Assembly: GCA_963826035.1 (NCBI GenBank)
Contig: CAWGVZ010000015.1
Coordinates: forward strand, 310,001 to 374,000
Reading direction: 5' to 3'
DNA: 64,000 bases
Origin: Actinophytocola sp963826035
Lineage (GTDB): Bacteria; Actinomycetota; Actinomycetes; Mycobacteriales; Pseudonocardiaceae
Within the stretch, counting starts at the first letter, position 1. Every line of letters starts with the position of its first letter. The notes under the pieces were generated by a model, which had not been told where the DNA came from, made no database searches, and worked only from the letters and a program-made list of their open reading frames with translations. This document shows positions 46,457 through 54,476 of this stretch, piece after piece. The translations under genes were made by a program, and so were the position numbers.

Positions 46457-47437
46457 GTGAATCGGGTGGCCGTGATCAGCATGGGCGGCACCATCGCCAT
46501 GGCGCCGTCCGCGAGCGGCGGCATCGTCCCGTCGCTCGGGGCGGACGATCTGGTGGCGTCGGTCCCGGGGCTCGCCGACCTGGACGTCAAGATCACGACG
46601 GCGTCGCTGCGGTCGCTGCCGAGTCCGTCGCTGGGGTTCGCCGACCTGGTGGCGCTGGCCGAGCGGGTCCGTGCGGAGATCGCCGAGGGTGCCACGGGCG
46701 TGGTGATCACGCACGGCACGGACACCATCGAGGAGACGGCGTTCTTCCTGGACCTGACCGTCCCGGGGGACGCGCCCGTGGTGGTCACGGGAGCCATGCG
46801 CCATCCGCACTCGGCCGGCCCGGACGGCCCGGCGAACCTGTACGCCGCGATCCGGGTGGCGCTCGCGCCCGCGGCGCGCGGCCTCGGCGCGCTGGTGGTG
46901 ATGTCCGACGAGATCCACGGCGCGCGGTTCGTCCGCAAGAGCCACACGTCGAGCACCGGTGCCTTCGTCTCGCCGGGTTTCGGGCCGCTCGGCCTGGTGG
47001 TGGAGGGCGACCCGAGGATTCGCGGCGCCGCGCGGGTGGGCCTGACCCTGCCGCCGACCCCGGAGGTGGCCGCGCTGCGGGTCGGCCTGATCACCGTGAC
47101 CATGGGCGACGACGGTGAGCTGCTGCGCCGCTGCGCCGACCTGTTCGACGGCGTGGTGATCGCCGGCCTCGGTGCGGGCCACGTCCCGGCGACCATGGTC
47201 CCGGTGGTGGCGTCGGTGGCCGCGCGGGTGCCGGTGGTGTTGTCGACCAGGACGGGGTCTGGTTCGGTGTTGCGGCACACGTACGGCTACCCGGGCTCGG
47301 AGCGTGACCTCCTGGAGCGGGGCCTGATCCAGTCGGGCTTCCTGGACCCGGCGAAGGCGCGCGTACTGCTGGCGTTGCTGCTGGCCGCGGGTGCCGGGAA
47401 GCTGGAGATCACCGAGGCGTTCGACCGCTACCGCTAG
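46457..47437 (+). CDS. L-asparaginase (type I/II fold)
   Basis: Amidohydrolase of 326 residues. Both catalytic Thr motifs are present: VISMGGTIAM at the N-terminus and VITHGTDTIEETAFFL with the second Thr and Asp near residue 87. VVTGAMRHP and GYPGSERDLLERGLI follow. No signal peptide, so it is cytosolic and probably catabolic. GTG 46457 starts 7 nt after rsmB. It interrupts the conserved rsmB-rpe order, marking the start of an accessory block. Confidence 0.9.
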   Translation: MNRVAVISMGGTIAMAPSASGGIVPSLGADDLVASVPGLADLDVKITTASLRSLPSPSLGFADLVALAERVRAEIAEGATGVVITHGTDTIEETAFFLDLTVPGDAPVVVTGAMRHPHSAGPDGPANLYAAIRVALAPAARGLGALVVMSDEIHGARFVRKSHTSSTGAFVSPGFGPLGLVVEGDPRIRGAARVGLTLPPTPEVAALRVGLITVTMGDDGELLRRCADLFDGVVIAGLGAGHVPATMVPVVASVAARVPVVLSTRTGSGSVLRHTYGYPGSERDLLERGLIQSGFLDPAKARVLLALLLAAGAGKLEITEAFDRYR

Positions 47438-47448
47438 ACCTCGACCCC

Positions 47449-47481
47449 CGAGATCCCGGTTCCGGCACGCGAGATCAGTTC
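47449..47481. repeat. Two-unit remnant of the 21-nt repeat family, locus 4
   Basis: CGAGATCCCGGTTC (47449) and GCGAGATCAGTTC (47469) resemble the core at 36586 and keep the 21-nt register, with a CGGCAC spacer identical to one at locus 2. No opposite arm is present. It lies in the 269-nt gap after the asparaginase gene. Confidence 0.6.
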
Positions 47482-47668
47482 AGGATTCGGAAATCACCTC
47501 TGGTGACCAGATAATCCGGCGCTACCGATGTCCGGCACTTCGTCACCTGTTCGCCCGACCACGCCCTCGCCGGAGCGGCCATGTGTCTTCTTCATGAGTG
47601 CCAGGATCGCGAGGGCCGGCCGACGGAAACTCCCCTTGCGGAGGGAGATCACTCACCCGTGGGAGTGA

Positions 47669-47703
47669 CCGCGCCGGGGCGTCTTGGGGACGCCCCGGCG
47701 CGG
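47669..47703 (-). terminator. 15-bp hairpin downstream of the lysozyme-like FG-GAP gene
   Basis: CCGCGCCGGGGCGTC and GACGCCCCGGCGCGG are perfect complements around TTGGG, just beyond the stop of the minus-strand gene. A near copy follows the neighbouring gene at 49078. Confidence 0.85.
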
Positions 47704-47706
47704 GGT

Positions 47707-49053
47707 TTAGAAGTAGGGGGTCCAGCCTGGTCCGGTGGTGATGGGGTTGGTGAAGTTGTTGCTGCCGCGGCCGTTCCAGATGTAGAGGGTGCCGTCGCGG
47801 ACGGCGGCGATGTCGGTGTGGTTGTCGTTGTTGACGTCGCCGAGTGTCATGAGGGTGGTGGCGTAGGGGTCCCAGCCGGCGCCGGTGGTGATGGGGTTGG
47901 TGAAGTTGTTGCCGCCGCGACCGTTCCAGATATGCAGCACGCCGTCCCGGACCGCGGCGAGGTCAGAGTGGCCGTCGTTGTTGAAGTCGCCGGCGATCGG
48001 TCGGCTGAAGGGGGTCCAGCCTGAGCCGATGGGGTCGGCGGCGGTGAAGTTGTTGTTGCCGCGGCCGTTCCAGATGTAGAGGGTGCCGTCGCGGACGGCG
48101 GCGATGTCGGTGTGGTTGTCGTTGTTGACGTCGCCGAGGGTCATGAGGGTGCTGGCGTACGGGGTCCAGCCGGCGCCGAGGGGATCGGCGGCGGTGAAGC
48201 TGTTGCCGCCTCGGCCGTTCCAGATGTGCAGAGTGCCGTCCCGGACGGCGGCGAGGTCGCTGCGGCCGTCGTCGTTGAAGTCGCCGGCGATCGGGCGGCT
48301 GTAGGGTGCCCAGCCTGCGCCGATGGGGTCGGCGGCCGTGAAGTTGTTGCTCCCTCGGCCGTTCCAGATGGTCAGGGTTCCGGTGGCGGCGGAGAAGATG
48401 TCGGCGTCACCATCGGCGTTGAAATCCCCACCATCCGAGGCCCCCAGCTGCCAGAGAGCGTTGACGATCTTCTGTGCGTCCCCGGCCTCGGCCTGGTAGC
48501 GGTCCGGGTACGCGGAGACCTGCACCGCCTGGCATACCTCACCGATCGGTTCCGTCTGCCACGAGTTGTTCGGGTATATCCTGACCATCTTGTCGAGGAA
48601 GGCGTTGGTGGCCCAGATCGGGTTGAGCCGGTTCGCGGCACTGCCCCACGACGCGCGCTGCTGGAACAGGCCCAGGCTGTCGTGGTCGACTTCCTCGCTG
48701 ATGTTCTGGATAGCCGTCTCGACGATCACGGTGGTGACCGCGATGACGGCGGCTCTGGAAACCATGCCGCGATCGCGGACGGCCTTGACGACCATGCGGG
48801 CGCACGACACGCGGTACGCCGTCATGTAGCCGTCCATCTTGCCCGTCAAGGTGTCGTTCAGCTGCGTGGCCAGGGCCGCGTCTCTGCTGGTCGTGCCGTT
48901 GGGGTCGCACGGGGCGGTGGCGTAGGCGGCGGTCACGTCGCCGGTGAGTGGTCTGTCCGAGTCGTCCTCGGCGAGCGCCGAGGGGGATAAGGCGGTGATC
49001 GCGCAGACGGTCAGCGCTGCCGTCGCCAGACGACGGGCGAATGTGGTTGACAC
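47707..49053 (-). CDS. Secreted lysozyme-like protein with FG-GAP/VCBS repeats
   Basis: Protein of 448 residues. A signal peptide ends near SPSALA (about residue 28). The N-terminal domain (about 45-200) carries DSLGLFQQRASWGSAANRL, NPIWATNAFLDKM and AVQVSAYPDRYQAEAGDA, a lysozyme/transglycosylase-like module common in actinobacterial wall-lytic proteins. The C-terminal half has FG-GAP repeats of the form GDFNxDGxSDLAAVRDG and IWNGRGxNNF, which probably bind calcium and form a beta-propeller. GTG 49053 has GGAGAA upstream. It lies downstream of a sister gene with almost identical repeats. Confidence 0.78.
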   Translation of the reverse strand: MSTTFARRLATAALTVCAITALSPSALAEDDSDRPLTGDVTAAYATAPCDPNGTTSRDAALATQLNDTLTGKMDGYMTAYRVSCARMVVKAVRDRGMVSRAAVIAVTTVIVETAIQNISEEVDHDSLGLFQQRASWGSAANRLNPIWATNAFLDKMVRIYPNNSWQTEPIGEVCQAVQVSAYPDRYQAEAGDAQKIVNALWQLGASDGGDFNADGDADIFSAATGTLTIWNGRGSNNFTAADPIGAGWAPYSRPIAGDFNDDGRSDLAAVRDGTLHIWNGRGGNSFTAADPLGAGWTPYASTLMTLGDVNNDNHTDIAAVRDGTLYIWNGRGNNNFTAADPIGSGWTPFSRPIAGDFNNDGHSDLAAVRDGVLHIWNGRGGNNFTNPITTGAGWDPYATTLMTLGDVNNDNHTDIAAVRDGTLYIWNGRGSNNFTNPITTGPGWTPYF

Positions 49054-49077
49054 GGTTCTCCAAAGTCGCAGGGGTGA

Positions 49078-49114
49078 CCGCGCCGGGGGCGTCGTGGTGG
49101 ACGCCCCGGCGCGG
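49078..49114 (-). terminator. Hairpin between the two FG-GAP genes
   Basis: Arms CCGCGCCGGGGGCGTC and GACGCCCCGGCGCGG pair with a single G bulge. It follows the M23 gene stop and duplicates the hairpin at 47669, consistent with tandem duplication of the 3' ends. Confidence 0.75.
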
Positions 49115-49125
49115 GTTAGCGGGGT

Positions 49126-50463
49126 TTAGAAGTAGGGGGTCCAGCCGGGTCCGGTGGTGATGGGGTTGGTGAAGTTGTTGTTGCCGCGGCCGTTCCAGAT
49201 GTAGAGGGTGCCGTCGCGGACGGCGGCGATGTCGGTGTGGTTGTCGTTGTTGACGTCGCCGAGTGTCATGAGGGTGGTGGCGTAGGGGGTCCAGCCGGCG
49301 CCGGTGGTGATGGGGTTGGTGAAGTTGTTGCCGCCTCGGCCGTTCCAGATGTGCAGGGTGCCGTCTCGGACGGCGGCGAGGTCGGAGTGGCCGTCGTTGT
49401 TGAAGTCGCCGGCGATGGGGCGGCTGAAGGGGGTCCAGCCTGAGCCGATGGGGTCGGCGGCGGTGAAGTTGTTGTTGCCGCGGCCGTTCCAGATGTAGAG
49501 GGTGCCGTCGCGGACGGCGGCGATGTCGGTGTGGTTGTCGTTGTTGACGTCGCCGAGTGTCATGAGGGTGGTGGCGTAGGGGGTCCAGCCGGCGCCGAGT
49601 GGGATCGGCGGTTGGTGAAGTTGTTGCCGCCTCGGCCGTTCCAGATGTGCAGGGTGCCGTCTCGGACGGCGGCGAGGTCGGAGTGGCCGTCGTTGTTGAA
49701 GTCGCCGGCGATGGGGCGGCTGTAGGGTGCCCAGCCTGAGCCGATGGGGTCGGCGGCGGTGAAGTTGTTGCTGCCCTCGGCCGTTCCAGATGGTCAGGGT
49801 TCCGGTGGCGGCGGAGAAGATGTCGGCGTCACCATCACCGTTGAAATCCCCACCATCCGAGATCTCCCCGCAGTTGCGGCTTTCGACGTTGCGCCACTCC
49901 CCGCCGGCACCGGGGCCGTACGCCGTTCCGTTGAACCTGGCCGTGACCCGCTCGGCGCCGTCGAACCCCCAGGAGGCGCGGCCGTCGCCGTTGGCGTCGT
50001 AGCCCTGCTCGTAGTGCAGGTGCGGAACACCGTTGGAGGTCTCTCCCGTGTGCCCGACCCGCCCGATGGTCTGGCCCTGCGAGACTTTGGCCCCGACACT
50101 CACGGAACGCGACTGCAGGTGGATGTACGTGGTGAAATGCCGGTCGCCGTGGTCGATCTGGATCATGTGGCCGGCATTGCCGTGCAAGAAGGACTGGTTG
50201 ACCGTGCCGGCGGCCGGGGCGACCAGCAGCGAGCCCTCGGTCGCCGACTGCGGCTCGCGGACCATGTCAAGGGACGGAGCGTGCCCCGAGTCCCAGGTGT
50301 TCAGCCGCCACTTCTGCCCGCAAGGAAAAGGAAGCTGGAAGTTCGGGGCGGCAGCGGCCGGCGCCGCCGCCGCGACCAGGCCACTGGCCACCATAGCGGC
50401 AATCACGGCCACGTTGACCAGGCGTTTATCGAGACTGAGTCTCTTTCGCATGTTGTTTCCCAT
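49126..50463 (-). CDS. Secreted M23 metallopeptidase with FG-GAP/VCBS repeats, internally frameshifted
   Basis: Protein of 445 residues as read. The signal peptide ends AAAAPAAAA. The LytM/M23 domain has Zn ligands in GHAPSLDM (His and Asp) and VPHLHYEQ (His), with FTTYIHLQS and VGAKVSQGQTIGRVGHTG; it cleaves peptidoglycan cross-bridges. FG-GAP repeats follow. Between about 49775 and 49602 the repeat is read out of frame (QQQLHRRRPH ...) because of a +1 and a later +2 insertion relative to the sister gene; together they restore the frame. ATG 50451, with GGGA upstream, is an alternative start. Confidence 0.8.
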   Translation of the reverse strand: MGNNMRKRLSLDKRLVNVAVIAAMVASGLVAAAAPAAAAPNFQLPFPCGQKWRLNTWDSGHAPSLDMVREPQSATEGSLLVAPAAGTVNQSFLHGNAGHMIQIDHGDRHFTTYIHLQSRSVSVGAKVSQGQTIGRVGHTGETSNGVPHLHYEQGYDANGDGRASWGFDGAERVTARFNGTAYGPGAGGEWRNVESRNCGEISDGGDFNGDGDADIFSAATGTLTIWNGRGQQQLHRRRPHRLRLGTLQPPHRRRLQQRRPLRPRRRPRRHPAHLERPRRQQLHQPPIPLGAGWTPYATTLMTLGDVNNDNHTDIAAVRDGTLYIWNGRGNNNFTAADPIGSGWTPFSRPIAGDFNNDGHSDLAAVRDGTLHIWNGRGGNNFTNPITTGAGWTPYATTLMTLGDVNNDNHTDIAAVRDGTLYIWNGRGNNNFTNPITTGPGWTPYF

Positions 50464-50635
50464 CGCGTGTGGATCTTGATTTTCACGATTGGAGCGCGGA
50501 GATTCTTAGTCGGGAATCGATAGGGCACCGGCCAGAATGGCCGCCCCGCTCTCCTCGCACTTTCCTCACGGGAAAGGGAATTCCGGCGGACACGCGAATG
50601 TCGCGACGCACCTCCGTGCGCCGGGGAGGGGTGCG

Positions 50636-51103
50636 TCAGCCCTCGCGCGGGGAGAACTCCAGGATCGCGCCGGCGGCGTCGGAGCTGGTGACCTCCATGG
50701 TGATGCCGTTGGCGTTCAGCTCACCCGTGCCGCCGAGCTGCGCGTGGAGGTTCCCGTTCACCGGGTCACCGCCGAAGACGTCGGTCGAGCCAGGGGTGCG
50801 GGTCACCTGGAACTCGGTGAAGCCGAACTCCGGTGCGAGCGGGATATTCACCACACCGGTGACGAAGACCTCGCAGGTGCCGTCGGTGCAGGCCGCGTAG
50901 TTGGTGCCGTCGGCCGCGTTCTCCGGGGTGGCCGGGACGGGCTCGTCCTCCTCCTCGGAGGTCGAGGTGGCCGTCGTGGTCGTCGTGGTCGTCGTCGTTT
51001 CCTCGGTCGTCGAGTCCGGGGCGCTCGCTTCCGGGCCCCGGCGGGACACACAGCCGGCGACGAGCAGGACGGCGGCGAGGACGAGTACGAGAGTTCGTGG
51101 CAC
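50636..51103 (-). CDS. Small secreted lipoprotein of unknown function
   Basis: Protein of 155 residues. Signal peptide MPRTLVLVLAAVLLVAGC ends in the lipobox VAGC. A linker of consecutive Thr and Glu residues (about 30-52) separates it from a C-terminal beta-rich domain with one Cys pair (ACTDGTCEVFV). Such domains are common in Pseudonocardiales lipoproteins; no function is known. It is divergent from rpe. Confidence 0.72.
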   Translation of the reverse strand: MPRTLVLVLAAVLLVAGCVSRRGPEASAPDSTTEETTTTTTTTTATSTSEEEDEPVPATPENAADGTNYAACTDGTCEVFVTGVVNIPLAPEFGFTEFQVTRTPGSTDVFGGDPVNGNLHAQLGGTGELNANGITMEVTSSDAAGAILEFSPREG

Positions 51104-51196
51104 GGCCCTGTTCTAGCAAGCCCGGCTCGGGACCGCTCCCGGGCGGCCGGAACCGGCCTGCGGGAGACGCGCCAGTGCGGATCTACTGACAGGTAA

Positions 51197-51202
51197 TAGG
51201 CT
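51197..51202 (+). promoter_or_regulatory. -10 element of a leaderless rpe promoter
   Basis: TAGGCT ends 7 nt before the rpe GTG at 51210; no ribosome binding site intervenes. It would drive rpe and the riboflavin genes. Confidence 0.5.
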
Positions 51203-51209
51203 CATCGTC

Positions 51210-51875
51210 GTGTCCGGTACGCCCATGATCGCGCCCAGCATCCTGTCCGCCGACTTCGCCCGCCTGGCCGAGGCCACGGCGGCCGTGCGGGGTGCCGACT
51301 GGCTGCACGTCGACGTGATGGACGCCCACTTCGTCCCCAACCTCACCATCGGGCTGCCGGTGGTGAAGGCGCTGCTCAAGACCACCGACATCCCCGTCGA
51401 CTGCCACCTCATGATCGATGATCCGGACCGGTGGGCCGTGGAGTACGCCGAGGCCGGCGCGCACAACGTGACCGTCCACATCGAGGCCGCGGCCGACCCC
51501 ATCAGGATCGCCAAGGACCTGCGCGCCGCGGGGGCCAGGGCCGGCCTGTCGATCAAGCCGGGCACCCCCCTCGAGCCGTACGTGGAATTGCTGACCCACT
51601 TCGACACGTTGCTGGTCATGTCGGTCGAACCGGGTTTCGGCGGGCAGGAGTTCATCACCGGCGTGCTCGACAAGGTGCGGGCGGCCCGCCGGCTGGTGGA
51701 CGAGGGCCGGCTGCGGTTGATCGTGGAGATCGACGGCGGTATCAACGCCGACACCATCGAGCAGGCAGCGGCGGCGGGCGTCGACTGCTTCGTTGCCGGC
51801 TCGGCCATCTACGGCGCGGACGATCCGGCCCGCGCGGTCGAAGCACTGCGCGGTCAAGCACGAAGGGCTACCTAG
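51210..51875 (+). CDS. rpe: Ribulose-phosphate 3-epimerase
   Basis: TIM-barrel epimerase of 221 residues interconverting ribulose-5-P and xylulose-5-P. Signatures are APSILSADFARLAEA, WLHVDVMDAHFVPNLTIG with metal ligands, VDCHLMIDDP, MSVEPGFGGQEFI and VEIDGGIN. It supplies ribulose-5-P, a riboflavin precursor. ribE starts 1 nt after its stop, so ribD, which normally sits between them, is absent. Confidence 0.96.
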   Translation: MSGTPMIAPSILSADFARLAEATAAVRGADWLHVDVMDAHFVPNLTIGLPVVKALLKTTDIPVDCHLMIDDPDRWAVEYAEAGAHNVTVHIEAAADPIRIAKDLRAAGARAGLSIKPGTPLEPYVELLTHFDTLLVMSVEPGFGGQEFITGVLDKVRAARRLVDEGRLRLIVEIDGGINADTIEQAAAAGVDCFVAGSAIYGADDPARAVEALRGQARRAT

Positions 51876-51876
51876 A

Positions 51877-52524
51877 GTGTTCACGGGGATCGTGGAAGAA
51901 CGCGGCGAGGTCGTCGCCGTGCAGGACCTGCCGGACGCGGCCCGGGTCACCATCGCGGGCCCGCTGGTCACCAGCGACGCCAAGCTGGGCGACTCGATCT
52001 CGGTGAACGGCGTGTGCCTGACGGTCGTGGAGGTCACCGACGGCGCGTTCACGGCCGACGTGATGCGCGAGACCCTCGAGCGCAGCAGCCTCGACAAGAT
52101 CGCGACCGGCGACCCGGTCAACCTGGAGCGCGCGGCCATGGTGGGCCAGCGCCTCGGCGGCCACATCGTCCAGGGGCACGTCGACGGCACGGGTGTGATC
52201 CTGTCGCGCCAGCCGTCCGAGCACTGGGACCTGGTCCGCATCGGCCTGCCCGGCCAGCTGGCCCGCTACCTGGTGGAGAAGGGTTCGGTCACGGTGGACG
52301 GGGTCTCGCTCACGGTGGTCGAGGTCCGCGCGGACGAGTTCAGCGTGAGCCTCATCCCGGAGACCCTGCGCGCGACGACGCTCGGTGCCCGCACCCCCGG
52401 TGACCTGGTGAACCTCGAGGTGGACGTGGTCGCCAAGTACGTGGAGCGGTTGACCGCGCCACACCTGGCGGCCGGCGGCGCCCCGGTGGAGGAGAATGGT
52501 CGCACCAGCGAGGAGACGGCATGA
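51877..52524 (+). CDS. ribE: Riboflavin synthase alpha subunit
   Basis: Enzyme of 215 residues dismutating two lumazines to riboflavin. Two homologous lumazine-binding domains are visible: MFTGIVEERG-type start, SVNGVCLTVVEV and GGHIVQGHVDGTG in the first, and TVDGVSLTVVEV in the second. GTG 51877 nearly abuts rpe. No FMN riboswitch lies upstream. The stop overlaps an ATG that opens a 45-codon repeat micro-ORF leading into ribBA. Confidence 0.95.
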   Translation: MFTGIVEERGEVVAVQDLPDAARVTIAGPLVTSDAKLGDSISVNGVCLTVVEVTDGAFTADVMRETLERSSLDKIATGDPVNLERAAMVGQRLGGHIVQGHVDGTGVILSRQPSEHWDLVRIGLPGQLARYLVEKGSVTVDGVSLTVVEVRADEFSVSLIPETLRATTLGARTPGDLVNLEVDVVAKYVERLTAPHLAAGGAPVEENGRTSEETA

Positions 52525-52658
52525 GCGAGCTTGCGAGCGAATCAATGTCACAGAGCGAGCTTGCGAGCGAATCAATGTCACAGAGCGAGCTTGCGAGCGA
52601 ATCAATGTCACAGGGCGACCGCGAGCGGCGGATCCGAGCCTGCGAGGAGACGTCGTGA
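52521..52658 (+). CDS. Repeat-built micro-ORF bridging ribE and ribBA
   Basis: A 45-residue frame reads MSELASESMSQ followed by two more SELASESMSQ units, then GDRERRIRACEETS. The ATG overlaps the ribE stop (ATGA) and its TGA overlaps the ribBA GTG (GTGA), so ribosomes could pass through all three. The three 10-residue units come from a perfect 30-nt tandem repeat. No family is recognised. Either a real small protein or a translated spacer that preserves coupling; translation is inference. Confidence 0.5.
   Translation: MSELASESMSQSELASESMSQSELASESMSQGDRERRIRACEETS
52524..52613. repeat. Three perfect 30-nt tandem repeats
   Basis: The unit starts AGCGAGCTTGCGAGCGAATC and ends AATGTCACAG. Copies lie at 52524-52553, 52554-52583 and 52584-52613 with no differences. 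The 30-nt length keeps the reading frame. A related single copy (AGCGGAGCTTGCGGAGCGAA) opens the ribBA-ribH junction at 53904. Confidence 0.95.
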
Positions 52659-53905
52659 GCGACATCAAGGGCATCGAGCGGGCCGTTGCGGACATCAAGG
52701 CGGGCCGCCCGGTCATCGTGGTCGACGACGAGGACCGCGAGAACGAGGGTGACCTCATCTTCGCGGCCGAGAAGGCCACGCCGGAGCTGCTCGCGTTCAT
52801 GGTCCGGTACACGTCCGGGTACATCTGTGTCCCGCTCACCGAGGCCGACTGCGACCGCCTCGACCTGCCGCCCATGTTCCACACGAACCAGGACGTCCGG
52901 GGCACCGCGTACACGGTGACGGTCGACGCGAAGGACGGCATCTCCACGGGCATCTCCGCGGCCGACCGCGCGTACACCATCCGGCTGCTGGCCGACGAGA
53001 AGTCGCAGGCGGGCGACTTCACCCGTCCCGGGCACGTGGTTCCGTTGCGTGCCAAGGAAGGCGGCGTGCTGCGTCGGCCGGGGCACACGGAGGCGGCCAT
53101 TGATCTGGCGGTCCTTGCCGGGCTGCGGCCGGCGGGCGTGCTCTGCGAGATCGTGTCGCAGAAGGACGAGGGCGACATGGCCCGCCGCGAGGAGCTGGAG
53201 GTCTTCGCGGCCGAGCACGACCTGGCGATCATCACGATCGCCGACCTGATCGACTACCGGCGCCGCAAGGAGACCCAGGTCGTCCGGGTGGCCGAGGCCC
53301 GCATCCCGACGGCGCACGGCACGTTCCGCGCGGTCGGTTACGACAGCAAGCTCGACGGCATCGAGCACATCGCGCTCGTCTACGGCGAGATCGACGACGG
53401 CGAGAACCTGCTGGTCCGCGTGCACTCCGAGTGCCTGACGGGTGACGTGTTCGGCTCGCTGCGCTGCGACTGCGGCCCGCAGCTGGACGCCGCGCTCGCC
53501 GCCGTGGCGGCCGAGGGTCGCGGGGTGGTGCTGTACATGCGCGGGCACGAGGGCCGCGGCATCGGCCTCATGCACAAGCTGCAGGCCTACCAGCTCCAGG
53601 ACGACGGCGCCGACACGGTCGACGCGAACCTCGCGCTCGGTGTCCCGGCGGACGCCCGCGACTACGGCCAGGGCGCGCAGATCCTCGTCGACCTGGGTGT
53701 GAAGTCGATGCGGCTGCTCACGAACAACCCGGCCAAGCGGATCGGCCTCGACGGCTACGGCCTCGCGATCGTCGACCGGGTGTCGCTGCCCATCAGGCCG
53801 AACGCCGAGAACCTGCGTTATCTCCAGACCAAGCGCGACCGGATGGGCCACGAGTTGGACAATCTGGATGTGTTCGAGGCGTCCATCAAGGAGGACCGGC
53901 TGTGA
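52655..53905 (+). CDS. ribBA: Bifunctional DHBP synthase / GTP cyclohydrolase II
   Basis: Fusion of 416 residues. The N-terminal RibB domain (about 1-200) has VVDDEDRENEGDLIFAAE, with acidic metal ligands, and RPGHTEAAIDLA. The C-terminal RibA domain has LVRVHSECLTGDVFGSLRCD with zinc Cys ligands, RGHEGRGIGL and LLTNNPAKR. It provides both precursors of lumazine synthesis. GTG 52655 has GCGAGGAG upstream, contributed by the inserted junction element. The stop overlaps the next micro-ORF. Confidence 0.96.
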   Translation: MSDIKGIERAVADIKAGRPVIVVDDEDRENEGDLIFAAEKATPELLAFMVRYTSGYICVPLTEADCDRLDLPPMFHTNQDVRGTAYTVTVDAKDGISTGISAADRAYTIRLLADEKSQAGDFTRPGHVVPLRAKEGGVLRRPGHTEAAIDLAVLAGLRPAGVLCEIVSQKDEGDMARREELEVFAAEHDLAIITIADLIDYRRRKETQVVRVAEARIPTAHGTFRAVGYDSKLDGIEHIALVYGEIDDGENLLVRVHSECLTGDVFGSLRCDCGPQLDAALAAVAAEGRGVVLYMRGHEGRGIGLMHKLQAYQLQDDGADTVDANLALGVPADARDYGQGAQILVDLGVKSMRLLTNNPAKRIGLDGYGLAIVDRVSLPIRPNAENLRYLQTKRDRMGHELDNLDVFEASIKEDRL

Positions 53906-53982
53906 GCGGAGCTTGCGGAGCGAACCATGAGGGCTGGGTGACCCGCGAGGGCCCGCTCGGAGCCTGCGAGGAGCGGGCGTGA
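53902..53982 (+). CDS. Micro-ORF bridging ribBA and ribH
   Basis: A 26-codon frame from GTG 53902 reads VSGACGANHEGWVTREGPLG then ACEERA. It overlaps the ribBA stop (GTGA) and the ribH start (GTGA). Its ends resemble those of the 52521 micro-ORF: an AGCGGAGCTTGCGGAGCGAA start and a GAGCCTGCGAGGAG end that supplies the downstream ribosome binding site. Translation is not proven; it may simply be a frame-neutral intergenic element. Confidence 0.4.
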   Translation: MSGACGANHEGWVTREGPLGACEERA

Positions 53983-54476
53983 GTGGCGAGGGCCGCCCCG
54001 AGGTCGAGGTGCAGGAGTGCGAGGGCATTCGGCTGGCGATCGCCGCCACGCGCTGGCACGCGAAGATCACCGAAACGCTGCTGGACCGCGCGCTCGCGGC
54101 CGCTCGCAAGGCCGGCGTCGACGAGCCGACCGTGGTGCGGGTGCCGGGCGCGATCGAGCTGCCGGTGGTGTGCCAGGAGCTGGCCAAGCACCATGACGCG
54201 GTGGTCGCGCTGGGCGTCGTGATCCGCGGCGGCACCCCGCACTTCGAGTACGTGTGCGACGCGGTCACCGCCGGCCTGACCAGGGTGTCCCTCGACGAGT
54301 CGACCCCGGTCGGCAATGGCGTGCTCACGGTCAACGACGAGCAGCAGGCGCTGGACCGCTGCGGGCTGCCGGAGTCGACGGAGGACAAGGGTTTCGAGGC
54401 GACGGTCGCCGCGCTCGACACGGCCATGGTCGTGCGCGGGCTGCGGCAGCCGTGGACGGAGCGGGGGTTCGCGTGA
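53979..54476 (+). CDS. ribH: 6,7-dimethyl-8-ribityllumazine synthase
   Basis: Enzyme of 165 residues that joins the two branches to form lumazine. Conserved blocks are IAATRWHAKITETLLD, VRVPGAIELPVVCQEL, GVVIRGGTPHFEYV with the catalytic His, and PVGNGVLTVNDEQQALDR. Icosahedral or pentameric assembly is typical. GTG 53979 follows CGAGGAG. The stop overlaps the PH-domain gene. Confidence 0.96.
   Translation: MSGEGRPEVEVQECEGIRLAIAATRWHAKITETLLDRALAAARKAGVDEPTVVRVPGAIELPVVCQELAKHHDAVVALGVVIRGGTPHFEYVCDAVTAGLTRVSLDESTPVGNGVLTVNDEQQALDRCGLPESTEDKGFEATVAALDTAMVVRGLRQPWTERGFA

Noticed and set aside
51100..51210. FMN riboswitch ahead of the riboflavin genes
   Set aside because: No RFN-element conserved blocks are visible, and the rpe start appears leaderless, leaving no room for one.
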